From positions 62,001-126,000 of the forward strand of contig NZ_JANYGH010000005.1 of NCBI RefSeq assembly GCF_025362475.1: 64,000 nt of DNA. The letters run 5' to 3'. Source of the stretch: Mucilaginibacter sp. (lineage in GTDB: Bacteria; Bacteroidota; Bacteroidia; Sphingobacteriales; Sphingobacteriaceae). The notes under the pieces were generated by a model. It was not told the origin of the DNA. It searched no databases and worked only from the letters and a program-made list of their open reading frames with translations. Both the position numbers and the translations under genes were made by a program. Below are positions 37,283 to 46,877 of the stretch, piece by piece; within the stretch, counting starts at the first letter, position 1, and every line of letters begins with the position of its first letter.

Positions 37283-40200
37283 ATGAAGAAAAAAATTATC
37301 TATTCAATTTTGTTCACTTTGCTATCGCTACACGTGATGGCGCAGCTTAAAATCAGCGGAAAGGTTACCGATGCCAAAGATAACTCTGCCTTACCTGGTG
37401 TAAGTATAAAAATAAGAGGTACCCAGGGCGGTACCCAAACCGATCTGAAAGGAAATTTCAGTATACAATTAACAGAAGCTAACCCTATACTGGTATTTTC
37501 ATATACCGGTTACGCCACGCAGGAAATAAATGCGATTGGTAAAAGCACTATTAACGTTCAGTTAAAAGAAATTGCAAGTGCCCTTAACGAGGTGGTTGTA
37601 ATAGGTTACGGTACAGTAAAAAAATCAGATCTTACTGGTGCTGTTACCGGTATTAAAGGCGACCAGTTAAACGATAGGCCTGTTGCCAACCTTACACAAG
37701 CCTTGCAAGGCAAAGTTGCCGGTGTTGAGGTAAGTGTTAACAGTGCGGCTCCTGGTGCAGGTGCAAAGGTACGTATCAGGGGTATTGGATCAATTAACTC
37801 CAACCTTGATCCCTTATATGTGGTTGATGGTGTAGTTGGTGTTGACCCTAACACTATTAATCCACTTGACGTTGCTTCTGCCGAGGTATTGAAGGATGCT
37901 TCTTCAACTGCCATCTACGGATCACGCGGTGCAAACGGGGTTATCATGATTACTACCAAGCGTGGTCGTGCAGGTACTGCAACTATCACTTATGATGATA
38001 ATTTTAATGAAAGCCAATTATACAGGCATTTGCGCACACTTAACTCTGCCGAATTTGTAAAGGTTTATAATGAATCATTTGCTAACGGGCAAAAATTTGA
38101 TCCTACTGGGGCGGTATGGACACCTCCGGCTGCTTTAAATCATGCTAACTTCCCTAAGTTATTTGATGCCAGCAATAATCCTATTTATGATACTAACTGG
38201 GAAAAGGAAACCTATAAACCATCTTTTTCGCAGAGTCATCAATTAAGCATCCAGGGCGGAACCGAAAAATCGGTATACAGTTTATCATTCGGTTACTTTA
38301 ATCAAAATGGTTTAGCACCTACATCGGCATTTAAAAGATATTCTGTAAAAATGACCATGGATAATGACGTTAAAGACTGGCTTAAAATGGGTGGTAGCAT
38401 TAACCTGATAAGCAGCAGGCAACGTTTGGTTACCGACGGAAACGGTGGGTTGAACGTTCCCCGCGATGTATCTGAGGAAGTGCCTATTGTACCGGTAAAA
38501 TATCCAGACGGTACCTGGGCTGGCAACTATGATATAGCTGGTCTTGAAGGAGCTCCAAACCCTGTGCAGGTTGCCAATGAGCGTTATACATTGAACAATA
38601 ACCTGCAAATGCTTGGAAACGTTTATTCTTTATTCCACATAACAAAGGAACTGGATTTTAAAACAGACTTTGGTTATAATTTAAGCTCACAAAAAAATAA
38701 TTTTTATTCTGCCGGAGATTTGCCTCACTTATCACAGGATCAGGGAGGTGTAGCCAACGTAAATGCTTACACTAACTACTATTGGCAAACAGAAAATTAT
38801 TTAACCTGGAACAAAAAAATAAGTGACAGACAAAGGTTAACTGCTTTGGTGGGGGTATCTTTTCAACAAAAAGGATATGAAAGAGTACGTTCAGAAACAC
38901 AGAACTTTATTGATGATATATTCCAATATCATTATGAGCAGGCTGGTTCTGTTAAAAGCGCCAATGAAACTCAGGACGAAAAATCTTCTTTGAGTTCATA
39001 TTACGCCCGTTTAACTTATAATATTGATGATAAATACCTGTTTACAGCTACCGGCCGTTATGATGGATCATCAAGGTTTGGTAAAAACAATAAATACGCA
39101 TTCTTCCCATCAGTAGGCGCGGCTTGGCGTGTATCTCAGGAAGATTTCCTTAAAAATAATCAAACCATATCAAACCTTAAGTTAAGGGCCAGCTATGGTG
39201 TATCAGGTAACCAGGAGATAGGTAATTACCGCTCATTGGCACAAATACAGCCAAGTACAACAGTTTTGAGCGGAGCTACTCAATCAACACTTTTACCAAG
39301 CTACATTGGCAACCCTAACCTTAAGTGGGAGCGTTCTGTACAGTTTGATGCCGGTGTTGAATTAGGCTTGCTTCATGATCGTGTTAGCCTTAATCTTGAT
39401 TATTACAACCGTGTAACTAAGGATCTGTTGTTGCAGGCGCCTATTCCATGGTCGGCTGGTGAAACCAACGCCAACGTATACAAAAACGTAGGTTCGGTAA
39501 GAAATGCCGGTGTCGAGATCAGCCTGAATACCGTAAATATAAAATCAACTGATTTTGAATGGAGCACTAATTTTATATTTAATGCCAATAAAAACAAGGT
39601 ATTAAAACTGAACGATAATGGTGCCGACATTTTCCCTGGCCCTAACTTCCTTGGTCAAAACTATGTGATTCGTGTAGGCCAGCCAATTGGTTCATTTTAT
39701 GGAATGACCAGACTGGGCACATACAGCGATTCGCCTGCTGACGTTGCCGAAGCCGCTAAGCATAGCTTAAAAGCAGGTGACAGGAAATATATTTATAACC
39801 CGGACGGCAGTAACTATTACAGTATAATAGGGCAGGCTTATCCAAAATGGACTGGTACATTCAGTAGCAGTTTCAGGTATAAAAATGTTGATTTTTCTTT
39901 CGATATCCGTTTTGTTGAAGGTGTAAATACCGCTGCCAACTTTAAGCACTCTACAGAAGACAGGCAAACATTATCAAACAGCCTTGCAACTGTGCTTGAC
40001 GGCTGGACACCTTCTCATCAAAATACTTACATATCGCAGGTGCGTAATTACAAATTTGCGCAGGATTCGCACTTTGATACCTGGTGGGTTGAAGATGGTT
40101 CGTTCATACGTGGCCAAAACTTTACCCTTGGTTACAGCTTACCGCAATCGGTAACTCAAAAATTACACATTAACCGTTTTAGGGTTTACACCAGCGTTCA

Positions 40201-40357
40201 AAATTTGTTCATCATCACCAAGTATACCGGCTACGATCCTGAGGTTGATACATTTAACTCAGGTTACGGATCAAACGGTTCGTTCTCACAAAATTTAGAT
40301 TTCTTCTCAAACCCACGTCCGCGTGTTTGGAACCTGGGTTTACAAGTAACCTTTTAA
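37283..40357 (+). CDS. SusC/RagA-family TonB-dependent receptor
   Basis: An outer membrane importer of 1024 residues. After the signal peptide (near HVMAQ) comes a carboxypeptidase-regulatory-like domain (ISGKVTDAKDNSALPGVSI), then the SusC signature region ALNEVVVIGYGTVKKSDLTGAV, a plug domain (LQGKVAGVEV, RIRGIGSINSNLDPLYVVDG) and a 22-strand beta barrel ending in GLQVTF with C-terminal Phe. It works with the SusD lipoprotein downstream to bring glycans across the outer membrane with TonB energy. Confidence 0.95.
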   Translation: MKKKIIYSILFTLLSLHVMAQLKISGKVTDAKDNSALPGVSIKIRGTQGGTQTDLKGNFSIQLTEANPILVFSYTGYATQEINAIGKSTINVQLKEIASALNEVVVIGYGTVKKSDLTGAVTGIKGDQLNDRPVANLTQALQGKVAGVEVSVNSAAPGAGAKVRIRGIGSINSNLDPLYVVDGVVGVDPNTINPLDVASAEVLKDASSTAIYGSRGANGVIMITTKRGRAGTATITYDDNFNESQLYRHLRTLNSAEFVKVYNESFANGQKFDPTGAVWTPPAALNHANFPKLFDASNNPIYDTNWEKETYKPSFSQSHQLSIQGGTEKSVYSLSFGYFNQNGLAPTSAFKRYSVKMTMDNDVKDWLKMGGSINLISSRQRLVTDGNGGLNVPRDVSEEVPIVPVKYPDGTWAGNYDIAGLEGAPNPVQVANERYTLNNNLQMLGNVYSLFHITKELDFKTDFGYNLSSQKNNFYSAGDLPHLSQDQGGVANVNAYTNYYWQTENYLTWNKKISDRQRLTALVGVSFQQKGYERVRSETQNFIDDIFQYHYEQAGSVKSANETQDEKSSLSSYYARLTYNIDDKYLFTATGRYDGSSRFGKNNKYAFFPSVGAAWRVSQEDFLKNNQTISNLKLRASYGVSGNQEIGNYRSLAQIQPSTTVLSGATQSTLLPSYIGNPNLKWERSVQFDAGVELGLLHDRVSLNLDYYNRVTKDLLLQAPIPWSAGETNANVYKNVGSVRNAGVEISLNTVNIKSTDFEWSTNFIFNANKNKVLKLNDNGADIFPGPNFLGQNYVIRVGQPIGSFYGMTRLGTYSDSPADVAEAAKHSLKAGDRKYIYNPDGSNYYSIIGQAYPKWTGTFSSSFRYKNVDFSFDIRFVEGVNTAANFKHSTEDRQTLSNSLATVLDGWTPSHQNTYISQVRNYKFAQDSHFDTWWVEDGSFIRGQNFTLGYSLPQSVTQKLHINRFRVYTSVQNLFIITKYTGYDPEVDTFNSGYGSNGSFSQNLDFFSNPRPRVWNLGLQVTF

Positions 40358-40442
40358 GTAATTGCGTAAGATAAAAGATTAGATAAAATAGCATAACGCA
40401 AAAAAGGAACGATTTATAAGTTTTACTTTAAATGATATTCAA

Positions 40443-41951
40443 ATGAAAACAACAAGAAATATATTACTTGCAGCCACAATACTATTATCATGCTCCTGCA
40501 AGAAGTTTTTAGAAGAAAAACCCACCAGCTTTTTAACGCCCGAATCTAATGTTTCAAGCGTTAAAGTAGCCCGGGCATTCGCAAATTCAGGTTATCAGAA
40601 TTTGCAGGGTTTCCTGGCAGGTCAATCCGGCTCATATGGTGGTAACACCTGGAATTTAATGGAATTTATGACCGGTAAATCAAATAGCGACCTGGGACAA
40701 ACCGGATTTATTAATTACCAAAATTTGTCATACAGTCCTACGTCATTTTACTTTGATACCTGGTGGCAGCAAATGTACCTGGGTATTGGCGCTACCAATC
40801 TGGCTATCTCCAAAATACCTGCTATTAACGCAGCCGGTTTAACTGATGAAGCTAAAACAAATATGCTTGCCGAAGTACATACATTAAGGGCTCTATACTA
40901 TTTTCAACTGGTAAGGATGTATGGTGCTGTACCCATGGTTACAGAAACGCCTAAGGATCTGAATCTTAATATACCACGTACAGCTGCAAAAGATATCTAT
41001 GATAAAGTTATTATCCCGGATTTACTGTTAGCAGAAAAATCAACCCTACCGTGGAAAGATAATACAGGTAAAGTGTCTATGGGTGCAGTTAAGGCATTGC
41101 TCGCGGATGTATATCTTACCTATGCTGGCGCTGCCATAAACGGAGGTAAGCAATATTATGCTGAATCGGCAAAACGGTCGCTTGATGTGATCCAGAATGG
41201 TGGGTACACCTTGTTTCCTGAGTATACCGATATGATAAAACCAGGCAACAAAAATACCGGGGAGTTTATTTTCCAGGTTCAATATGCTGCGTCGGTACCT
41301 TCAACAAATCCGTTAACTCCGCTTACTATTCCAAACTTCTCGGGTATCTCAAAATACTCCGACGAATACGGGTCAGTATATCCAACTGAGCAGTTTATTA
41401 ATTCGTTCCCTGCCGGCGATAAAAGGGTACAGGAAAAACAATTCTTTTATACCAATTATCCTAACATTAAAACAGGTGTTACCGTTAATTTTAAAGGGCA
41501 CTACATTTATAAATGGTTTGATGTAACCGCTGCAACAAGTACAGTAAAATCTGATTTGAACTATACACTGTACCGCCTGGCCGATGTGGAATTGATGTAT
41601 GCAGAAGCATCAAATGAGGCAGAGAACGGCCCCAATGCTACTGCTATTCAAATGGTTAATAATATCCGGGCAAGAGCAAACCTGGTGCCAATTGTTGCGT
41701 TATCACAAGCCGCATTTGAACAGGAAGTTTGGCTACAACGCTATTATGAACTTTGCTTTGAAAATAAAATGTGGTTTGATATGATCAGGACCCGCAAAGT
41801 GCACAATGACGTTACGGGCAACTGGGATAATTTTGTTGGGCATAAAACTGTTTTTGGCGCCACTTTTGCCGAAAAGCAGTTATTATTCCCTTTACCAAAA
41901 CAAGAAACAGATGTAAACCCTAAATTATTGCCTAACAATACCGGGTTTTAA
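40443..41951 (+). CDS. SusD/RagB-family glycan-binding lipoprotein
   Basis: A lipobox (LLSCSCKKFLEEKP; Cys at ~18-20) and the SusD start motif with FL are clear. The body has the TPR-rich SusD pattern: EVHTLRALYYFQLVRMYGAVPMVTETP, KALLADVYLTYAGAA, and the C-terminal WLQRYYELCFENKMWFDMIRTRK. At 502 residues it is standard. It forms the lid over the SusC barrel. It is 85 bp after susC and followed by a terminator, closing the operon. Confidence 0.94.
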   Translation: MKTTRNILLAATILLSCSCKKFLEEKPTSFLTPESNVSSVKVARAFANSGYQNLQGFLAGQSGSYGGNTWNLMEFMTGKSNSDLGQTGFINYQNLSYSPTSFYFDTWWQQMYLGIGATNLAISKIPAINAAGLTDEAKTNMLAEVHTLRALYYFQLVRMYGAVPMVTETPKDLNLNIPRTAAKDIYDKVIIPDLLLAEKSTLPWKDNTGKVSMGAVKALLADVYLTYAGAAINGGKQYYAESAKRSLDVIQNGGYTLFPEYTDMIKPGNKNTGEFIFQVQYAASVPSTNPLTPLTIPNFSGISKYSDEYGSVYPTEQFINSFPAGDKRVQEKQFFYTNYPNIKTGVTVNFKGHYIYKWFDVTAATSTVKSDLNYTLYRLADVELMYAEASNEAENGPNATAIQMVNNIRARANLVPIVALSQAAFEQEVWLQRYYELCFENKMWFDMIRTRKVHNDVTGNWDNFVGHKTVFGATFAEKQLLFPLPKQETDVNPKLLPNNTGF

Positions 41952-41989
41952 ATATCGGTTAGTTAAACTAATAAAATAATTAGGTAACA

Positions 41990-42026
41990 AAAAAAGGAGG
42001 CTGTCGAAATGATAGCCTCCTTTTTT
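41990..42026 (+). terminator. Intrinsic terminator after susD
   Basis: Stem GGAGGCT/AGCCTCC with A-run before and seven T residues after it. Confidence 0.88.
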
Positions 42027-42075
42027 TGAATAAAAAGAAGCTGCATCATGATTTATATGCAGCATCTTTAATAAG

Positions 42076-42537
42076 CTACTTATGAAAATGATTGTTTAGC
42101 AGCTGTTCCCAATCTTTTGCCTGGGCCTCCAGCTGTTTTAGCTTTTGTTCATTATCCATAAATTGTTGGTAAAATGGTATGCTGCAAACCAACCTGTTTG
42201 TAGGATCTGCTATTTGCAGGATGATGGATTTTACTGCTTTGCCGTTCATGCTTTTCAGCACGTAACAGCGGTTAGCAGTACTCAAATTGTTGATCATCAT
42301 TCCATCGCTTGCCCCAAACAATAATGTTTTACCGGCCTGTGCCCAACCGATGATCTTATTACCAATAAGTTCAGAGCGGGTTAGGCTAAGCTGTTGTTCA
42401 TTTATAATGGTTTGCAGATGCTTGTTTAAGCTTGCAATTCTTTTTTGTTTAGATCGCCGGGTGATGATCACCACCGGTATGATAAATATAGATAATAAGA
42501 TGCCCGCAACCAGGGCATTTTCCGTTATATGGTTCAT
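42076..42537 (-). CDS. Membrane-anchored protein of unknown function
   Basis: A 153-residue protein with one N-terminal membrane helix (residues ~9-26, ALVAGILLSIFIIPVVIIT), a basic stop-transfer stretch RRSKQKR, then a cytoplasmic domain and a C-terminal coiled coil (NEQKLKQLEAQAKDWEQLL). No family recognised. It is followed in the same direction, 71 bp upstream, by another small unknown gene. Confidence 0.6.
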   Translation of the reverse strand: MNHITENALVAGILLSIFIIPVVIITRRSKQKRIASLNKHLQTIINEQQLSLTRSELIGNKIIGWAQAGKTLLFGASDGMMINNLSTANRCYVLKSMNGKAVKSIILQIADPTNRLVCSIPFYQQFMDNEQKLKQLEAQAKDWEQLLNNHFHK

Positions 42538-42608
42538 GCTGATAATTAAAAAATGATTAAAATACGCTTTGTTAAAAAGCGGAGAAATTAAAATAGAATC
42601 AGCTGGAT

Positions 42609-42953
42609 TTACCAGAAACCATGAAAAGGGAAGAGGATGAGCCGGTAAAACCGGGCCCCGGGAACACTTAATGGCGCACCTAAATAAAGGCCAATGCCAT
42701 CTTTAGGTTCAACAAGATTACCCGTGGTTAAAAAAGCTGCCTGCTGCACACTCAACTGCAATACCGGCAAATGAATAGTATCTCCCGTTTCGGCAATCAG
42801 CTGATCATTACGTGTGCTTTGCTTAATTCCGCTTTCGGGAGTTTTTGCGGCCTTCGATTTACCCGTAACAGCATATACCCTTGCAGCGCCGCTTATTTGC
42901 AAAGCGAAGAACAGGGTAATTACCAGTACAGATCTGACGAGTTTTGACAGCAT
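42609..42953 (-). CDS. Small exported protein of unknown function
   Basis: A signal peptide (SVLVITLFFALQISGAARVYA) is followed by ~85 residues with no known motif, ending in FHGFW. The gene is plausible because the hydrophobic start sits exactly at the ATG and the next gene (42537) is in the same direction, but codon-level support is modest. Confidence 0.5.
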   Translation of the reverse strand: MLSKLVRSVLVITLFFALQISGAARVYAVTGKSKAAKTPESGIKQSTRNDQLIAETGDTIHLPVLQLSVQQAAFLTTGNLVEPKDGIGLYLGAPLSVPGARFYRLILFPFHGFW

Positions 42954-43092
42954 TTTACAAAGATAGGATTTTTAAAATGGGAGAGGGGATTAGGGTTTTG
43001 CTTATAAGAAGGGGTTTGTATTTTATGGTAAAACAGAATGTCAAAATAAAAATGAAACATAACCGAACCAAAATATTGTATATGTTTATCCG

Positions 43093-44154
43093 ATGAAATT
43101 TAGCGAAGCCGTTTTGCAGCACAAAGAACAAAATATTAACTGGATAAATAATTTACGGCTGATAGCCATGTTTGCTGTTATTGTGCTACATACAGCCTCG
43201 CCGTTACTTTTTGCCTATAAAGGCACGTCTTTACAGGATTGGCTTGTTGGCGATATCTATAACGCATTGGTGCGTTTTGCTGTGCCCGTTTTTGTGATGA
43301 TAACGGGTGCCTTATTGCTTCATCGCGAGTATGAGTTGGGCGATTTTTTAAAAAAACGCATCGGTCGGCTGATCCTCCCCTTTATCTTCTGGAGCCTGGT
43401 GTACATAGGCTACCAGTTATACAACGAAGAGATTGCTTTTACCAGCGATGTTTGGGCCGATCTTAAATTGGTATTACATCAGCTGCAAACCGGTAGCTTT
43501 TATCACCTGTGGTATGTATACCTGTTGTTAGGCTTGTACCTGTTTATCCCTGTTTTAAGTAAATTTGTACGTAATGCTACCGAAAACGAGCTATTATTTT
43601 TCCTTGCCATCTGGTTTTTGGCTATGCTGTTAAGCACACCCTATTTGGGCATTTTCAACACCGCTGTTGATCTTCATAATTTTACCGGGTATATTGGTTA
43701 CCTGGTCTTAGGGCATTACTTAACCTACAAACGCCTTAAATTGCGTGCGTTGCCTGCTATTGCAGCTTTAGTATTTATTGGTCTTGTTGCTTTAATTACC
43801 TGGGGAACTTATTATCTGCAAATAAAGGATCATGCACTAAGCACATTTTTTTATGAGCCTATAGGGCCATTTATAGTGGTGCTTTCGGCAAGCGCGTTTT
43901 TAATGGCGAAATATACCATGGTAAAATTAAACCCTGCCATAAGGCGCGTTTTTGATAATGCCGGGAAATACACACTGGGCATTTACCTTAGCCATGCTTT
44001 AATATTAACCCTGCTTGATTTGGCTGGCATTAATTATACGCTTTTTACCCCTGTGTTAAGTATTCCACTTATAGCGTTGCTATGCTTTTTGCTGTCATGG
44101 TTATTAATTTATGCCATGAGTAAGTTGCCTTTGGTTAAGCATGTTACCGGGTGA
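43093..44154 (+). CDS. Acyltransferase family 3 membrane protein
   Basis: About ten membrane helices. The N-terminal motif INNLRLIAMFAVIVLHTASP with the conserved catalytic-region histidine, then ITGALLLHREYELGDFLKKRIGRLILPFIFWSLVY, is typical of AT3 acyltransferases that acetylate surface glycans. ILSHALILTLLD-type C-terminal helices agree. At 353 residues it is the plain membrane type without an SGNH extension. It is convergent with the kinase gene 8 bp downstream. Substrate unknown. Confidence 0.85.
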   Translation: MKFSEAVLQHKEQNINWINNLRLIAMFAVIVLHTASPLLFAYKGTSLQDWLVGDIYNALVRFAVPVFVMITGALLLHREYELGDFLKKRIGRLILPFIFWSLVYIGYQLYNEEIAFTSDVWADLKLVLHQLQTGSFYHLWYVYLLLGLYLFIPVLSKFVRNATENELLFFLAIWFLAMLLSTPYLGIFNTAVDLHNFTGYIGYLVLGHYLTYKRLKLRALPAIAALVFIGLVALITWGTYYLQIKDHALSTFFYEPIGPFIVVLSASAFLMAKYTMVKLNPAIRRVFDNAGKYTLGIYLSHALILTLLDLAGINYTLFTPVLSIPLIALLCFLLSWLLIYAMSKLPLVKHVTG

Positions 44155-44161
44155 TAACGCA

Positions 44162-46114
44162 TTAAAACCACTTACCGGCAATCTTCTCAAAAGCTTCAAC
44201 GTCAACCCTGGATTGGTATAGCTTTGTTCCAAGCTGCACATATTGGCGCTCCAATAGCTCGGTGGCGGTTATGATACCTGCTCTTAGTGTAGACAAACCT
44301 TTGTACTCGGCTTTGATATCGTTTTCCAGTTTGCGTTTTTTGATGTAGATCTCGTTGGCAATGAAATTGATCTCGCGGTCAATGGCCTCCGTATCTGGTG
44401 TATAGGTAAAACCAGACCCCATTTGCCTTTGCCAATCCAGCAGCACCTGGATGTTTTTGGGGCCTATGCCGCTTATCTTGTGGGTTTTCAGTTTGTACAT
44501 ATCTGCCGCTGTGTGGATACCATTGGTATAGATCAGTTGCTTTTTTGCGGCGCCAAATGAGGGGATAGGGTAGTTACGGATATCAAATTGCAGAAGGTGA
44601 ACCTGGTATTTAATGTTGTAGTATTTTTCCTCGATCATCCTTTTTTTAGCGGCGAAATCTGCGGGTAATGATCGGAAGGCAGTGATCAGGTCAGTAAGTT
44701 TTTTTGCCGATTGGTTATAGCGGTTCAGCTCTGTTGGCTGGTTGTGTTTTTTAACCAACGCCTGGAACTTGTTTTGTAAAATTTCATGATCGGCTTTCCT
44801 GCTTTTGAGTTCAGCTTTAAGTTGTTTTTGGGCAGGCGCCAGCGTGTTATACAGCAAAAGGAACAACGCTCCAGCAAAAGCAAACCACCAGCTTTCTGTC
44901 ATGCTAACACTTAAGGTAATCAATAAAGCAATGATCTGTACGGTGATGTTGATGTAAAAAAGTGTTTTAAATTTCTGTTCAACTGGCCTTGCCTTTATCG
45001 TACCAGAAGTGTAGGTATCTGCCAGTTTCCTTATTTCCAGGTTCTCCAGCTTAAAACCATTTACAAACTGTTCAATATCCTGCAGCTCGGGGATGTTTTT
45101 CAGATGGGCATCCTCCATAAAGTAAACTATACCGGCCCTGTCTCTGAAAGCACACCAGGGGCATTGCTGCATGCTCTTTGAATAATAATGCAGCCGGGAG
45201 CGGTTGCAATTCACCATCTCCTTATTTAGCTCTTCCAGATCGAGCACCCATTGTCTGGGCGTGGGCCTTGGTGTGCTGCCATCAAACGCAGCATGAAAAG
45301 AACTAATAAGACCCGGTGTAAAATCCTTTAGATTTAGGCTGTTGGGTGCCGGTGTAAGTTTTTTATTGGGCCGTTGCAAAGAGTAAGCAAACTCTTTTAA
45401 CTTAATTGCTTTGTCTTCATCAAAATCCTCTTTACTGCGGTTAACCCCTGTAAAGGGAGCTCTCCCCATAAACAACAACTGGAAAATGAGGGTGGCAAGT
45501 GAAAAGCTATCTGTATTAATTGTACGCACAACGTTTTCAAAAGACCCCATCTGCAATAACTCCGGTGGAGTATACCGGGGGATACCCACCTCACAAAAAT
45601 GGTAACGCTTACCGTTTTTTACCTGGAACGAATCGCAATCTATCAGCGCCACCATACCGGTTCCGTTCACTAATATATTAGCCTCGTTAATATCGCCAAC
45701 CACTATACCCAGTTGGTGTATTTTATGGAAAGCCGTTGCCAGGTTACGGGCCACATGAACCAAAAAGTTGTAACCTTTATCAGGGAACAGCTTTTTACGA
45801 TCCATAGGGCTGAACAGCATGTGCAGGGGCACAAAGCCTAATAGTTTTTTCATTACAAAGCCCGATACCCTGCCCGCACCATCACGGATCACATCCACGG
45901 GCCAGGCCGCAAATTTGGCCAGTTCGGGGTCGGTAATGGAGGTCATATGCAGCAGCTTTTCCGCTTTATCGCGGTCAACAGCTTCTTTGTACACTTTAAG
46001 TACCAGTGCCGGGTTGCCCTGTACCTCGTGTATCGTTCCTTCGCCCCCTTCGCCAATCTGGCGGCCTGCCAGGTAAGGGGTGTCTTTCGCTCCCTTATAT
46101 GCCTGGTTTGCCAT
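44162..46114 (-). CDS. YegI/TerY-P-type protein kinase with zinc, membrane and HhH segments
   Basis: Residues ~15-290 are a Ser/Thr kinase-like domain: glycine loop GEGGEGT, Lys40 (LVLKVYK), GDINEANIL with Asp141/Asn146 in place of HRDxxxxN, and DCD (159-161) in place of DFG. Cys303, His309, Cys318 and Cys321 form a zinc-ribbon-like knuckle. Two hydrophobic helices (~384-425), a coiled coil and a helix-hairpin-helix (~540-562, ISGIGPKNIQVLL) follow. This matches COG4248-type kinases such as E. coli YegI. Its start overlaps the PP2C gene by 20 bp. Targets are unknown. Confidence 0.85.
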   Translation of the reverse strand: MANQAYKGAKDTPYLAGRQIGEGGEGTIHEVQGNPALVLKVYKEAVDRDKAEKLLHMTSITDPELAKFAAWPVDVIRDGAGRVSGFVMKKLLGFVPLHMLFSPMDRKKLFPDKGYNFLVHVARNLATAFHKIHQLGIVVGDINEANILVNGTGMVALIDCDSFQVKNGKRYHFCEVGIPRYTPPELLQMGSFENVVRTINTDSFSLATLIFQLLFMGRAPFTGVNRSKEDFDEDKAIKLKEFAYSLQRPNKKLTPAPNSLNLKDFTPGLISSFHAAFDGSTPRPTPRQWVLDLEELNKEMVNCNRSRLHYYSKSMQQCPWCAFRDRAGIVYFMEDAHLKNIPELQDIEQFVNGFKLENLEIRKLADTYTSGTIKARPVEQKFKTLFYINITVQIIALLITLSVSMTESWWFAFAGALFLLLYNTLAPAQKQLKAELKSRKADHEILQNKFQALVKKHNQPTELNRYNQSAKKLTDLITAFRSLPADFAAKKRMIEEKYYNIKYQVHLLQFDIRNYPIPSFGAAKKQLIYTNGIHTAADMYKLKTHKISGIGPKNIQVLLDWQRQMGSGFTYTPDTEAIDREINFIANEIYIKKRKLENDIKAEYKGLSTLRAGIITATELLERQYVQLGTKLYQSRVDVEAFEKIAGKWF

Positions 46115-46877
46115 GAGTTAATCGGGTAGCCAGCAGCAACGTTTTATCGTCATCGGTGCGGCTGTTAATGGTGTCGCCGGCTAAGTAGCCAGCTAATTTG
46201 TTATTCAGGATCTCTATGTGCTCCGGATTTTCAACCATTCGCAGTACTTTGAACAAATCATTCAAAAACGGCTGGTGAACCGTTTCGGTTTCATTGTTCA
46301 GGGCCAGCATTTGCAAGCCATCCGTAAAAATGGCTACTTCGGCAATGCTTTCATGTATTACTTTGGTTTTCAGATTCCGCAGATTAGGGTCATCTATCAA
46401 AAACGTAGTGGTGTTCTGATATTCGCCATTATGCGGCCACCACAGGTGCGTAAAATAACCGCTGCCGTCATTGCGTACTATAGCTCCGTCGCCTATCTGC
46501 ATAAAGCAAGCCTTTTCGGGCAATATCACAAAACCCAGGAGGGTGCATGAAAACTCATTCAGCATCACTTCCCTTTCTGCTGCCAGTGCATCCAGACCGT
46601 CATAAATCATTTCGGCCAGTTCTATTAAAGCGGCGTCATCAATTTCTTTTTCAGCCAGGATCCAGTCGTGCATAATGTTTGTACCCTGTTGTACCGCCGC
46701 CGCAGATGCTTCGGCAGCGTAGGTGGCACTACCCGCTCCGTCGCTTACAAAACAAATCAGGGCTTCACTACTGTGCGGCAATTCTGCCAAACAAAAATGT
46801 ACCGCATCCTCGCAGGTTTTTCCTGCCGCGATGTGTGATGTACCGATAACGCTTTGTGCAATTACCTTCCAGATCAT
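46095..46877 (-). CDS. PP2C-type protein phosphatase (YegK-like)
   Basis: A compact PP2C phosphatase of 260 residues with the metal motifs VSDGAGS (~44), FMQIGDGAIV (~133), IFTDGLQ (~187) and RTDDDKTLLL (~245). It should oppose the kinase encoded directly downstream. It overlaps the VWA gene by 4 bp (ATGA) and the kinase by 20 bp, so the three are translationally coupled. The VWA-PP2C-kinase order matches the TerY-P triad. Confidence 0.87.
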   Translation of the reverse strand: MIWKVIAQSVIGTSHIAAGKTCEDAVHFCLAELPHSSEALICFVSDGAGSATYAAEASAAAVQQGTNIMHDWILAEKEIDDAALIELAEMIYDGLDALAAEREVMLNEFSCTLLGFVILPEKACFMQIGDGAIVRNDGSGYFTHLWWPHNGEYQNTTTFLIDDPNLRNLKTKVIHESIAEVAIFTDGLQMLALNNETETVHQPFLNDLFKVLRMVENPEHIEILNNKLAGYLAGDTINSRTDDDKTLLLATRLTHGKPGI

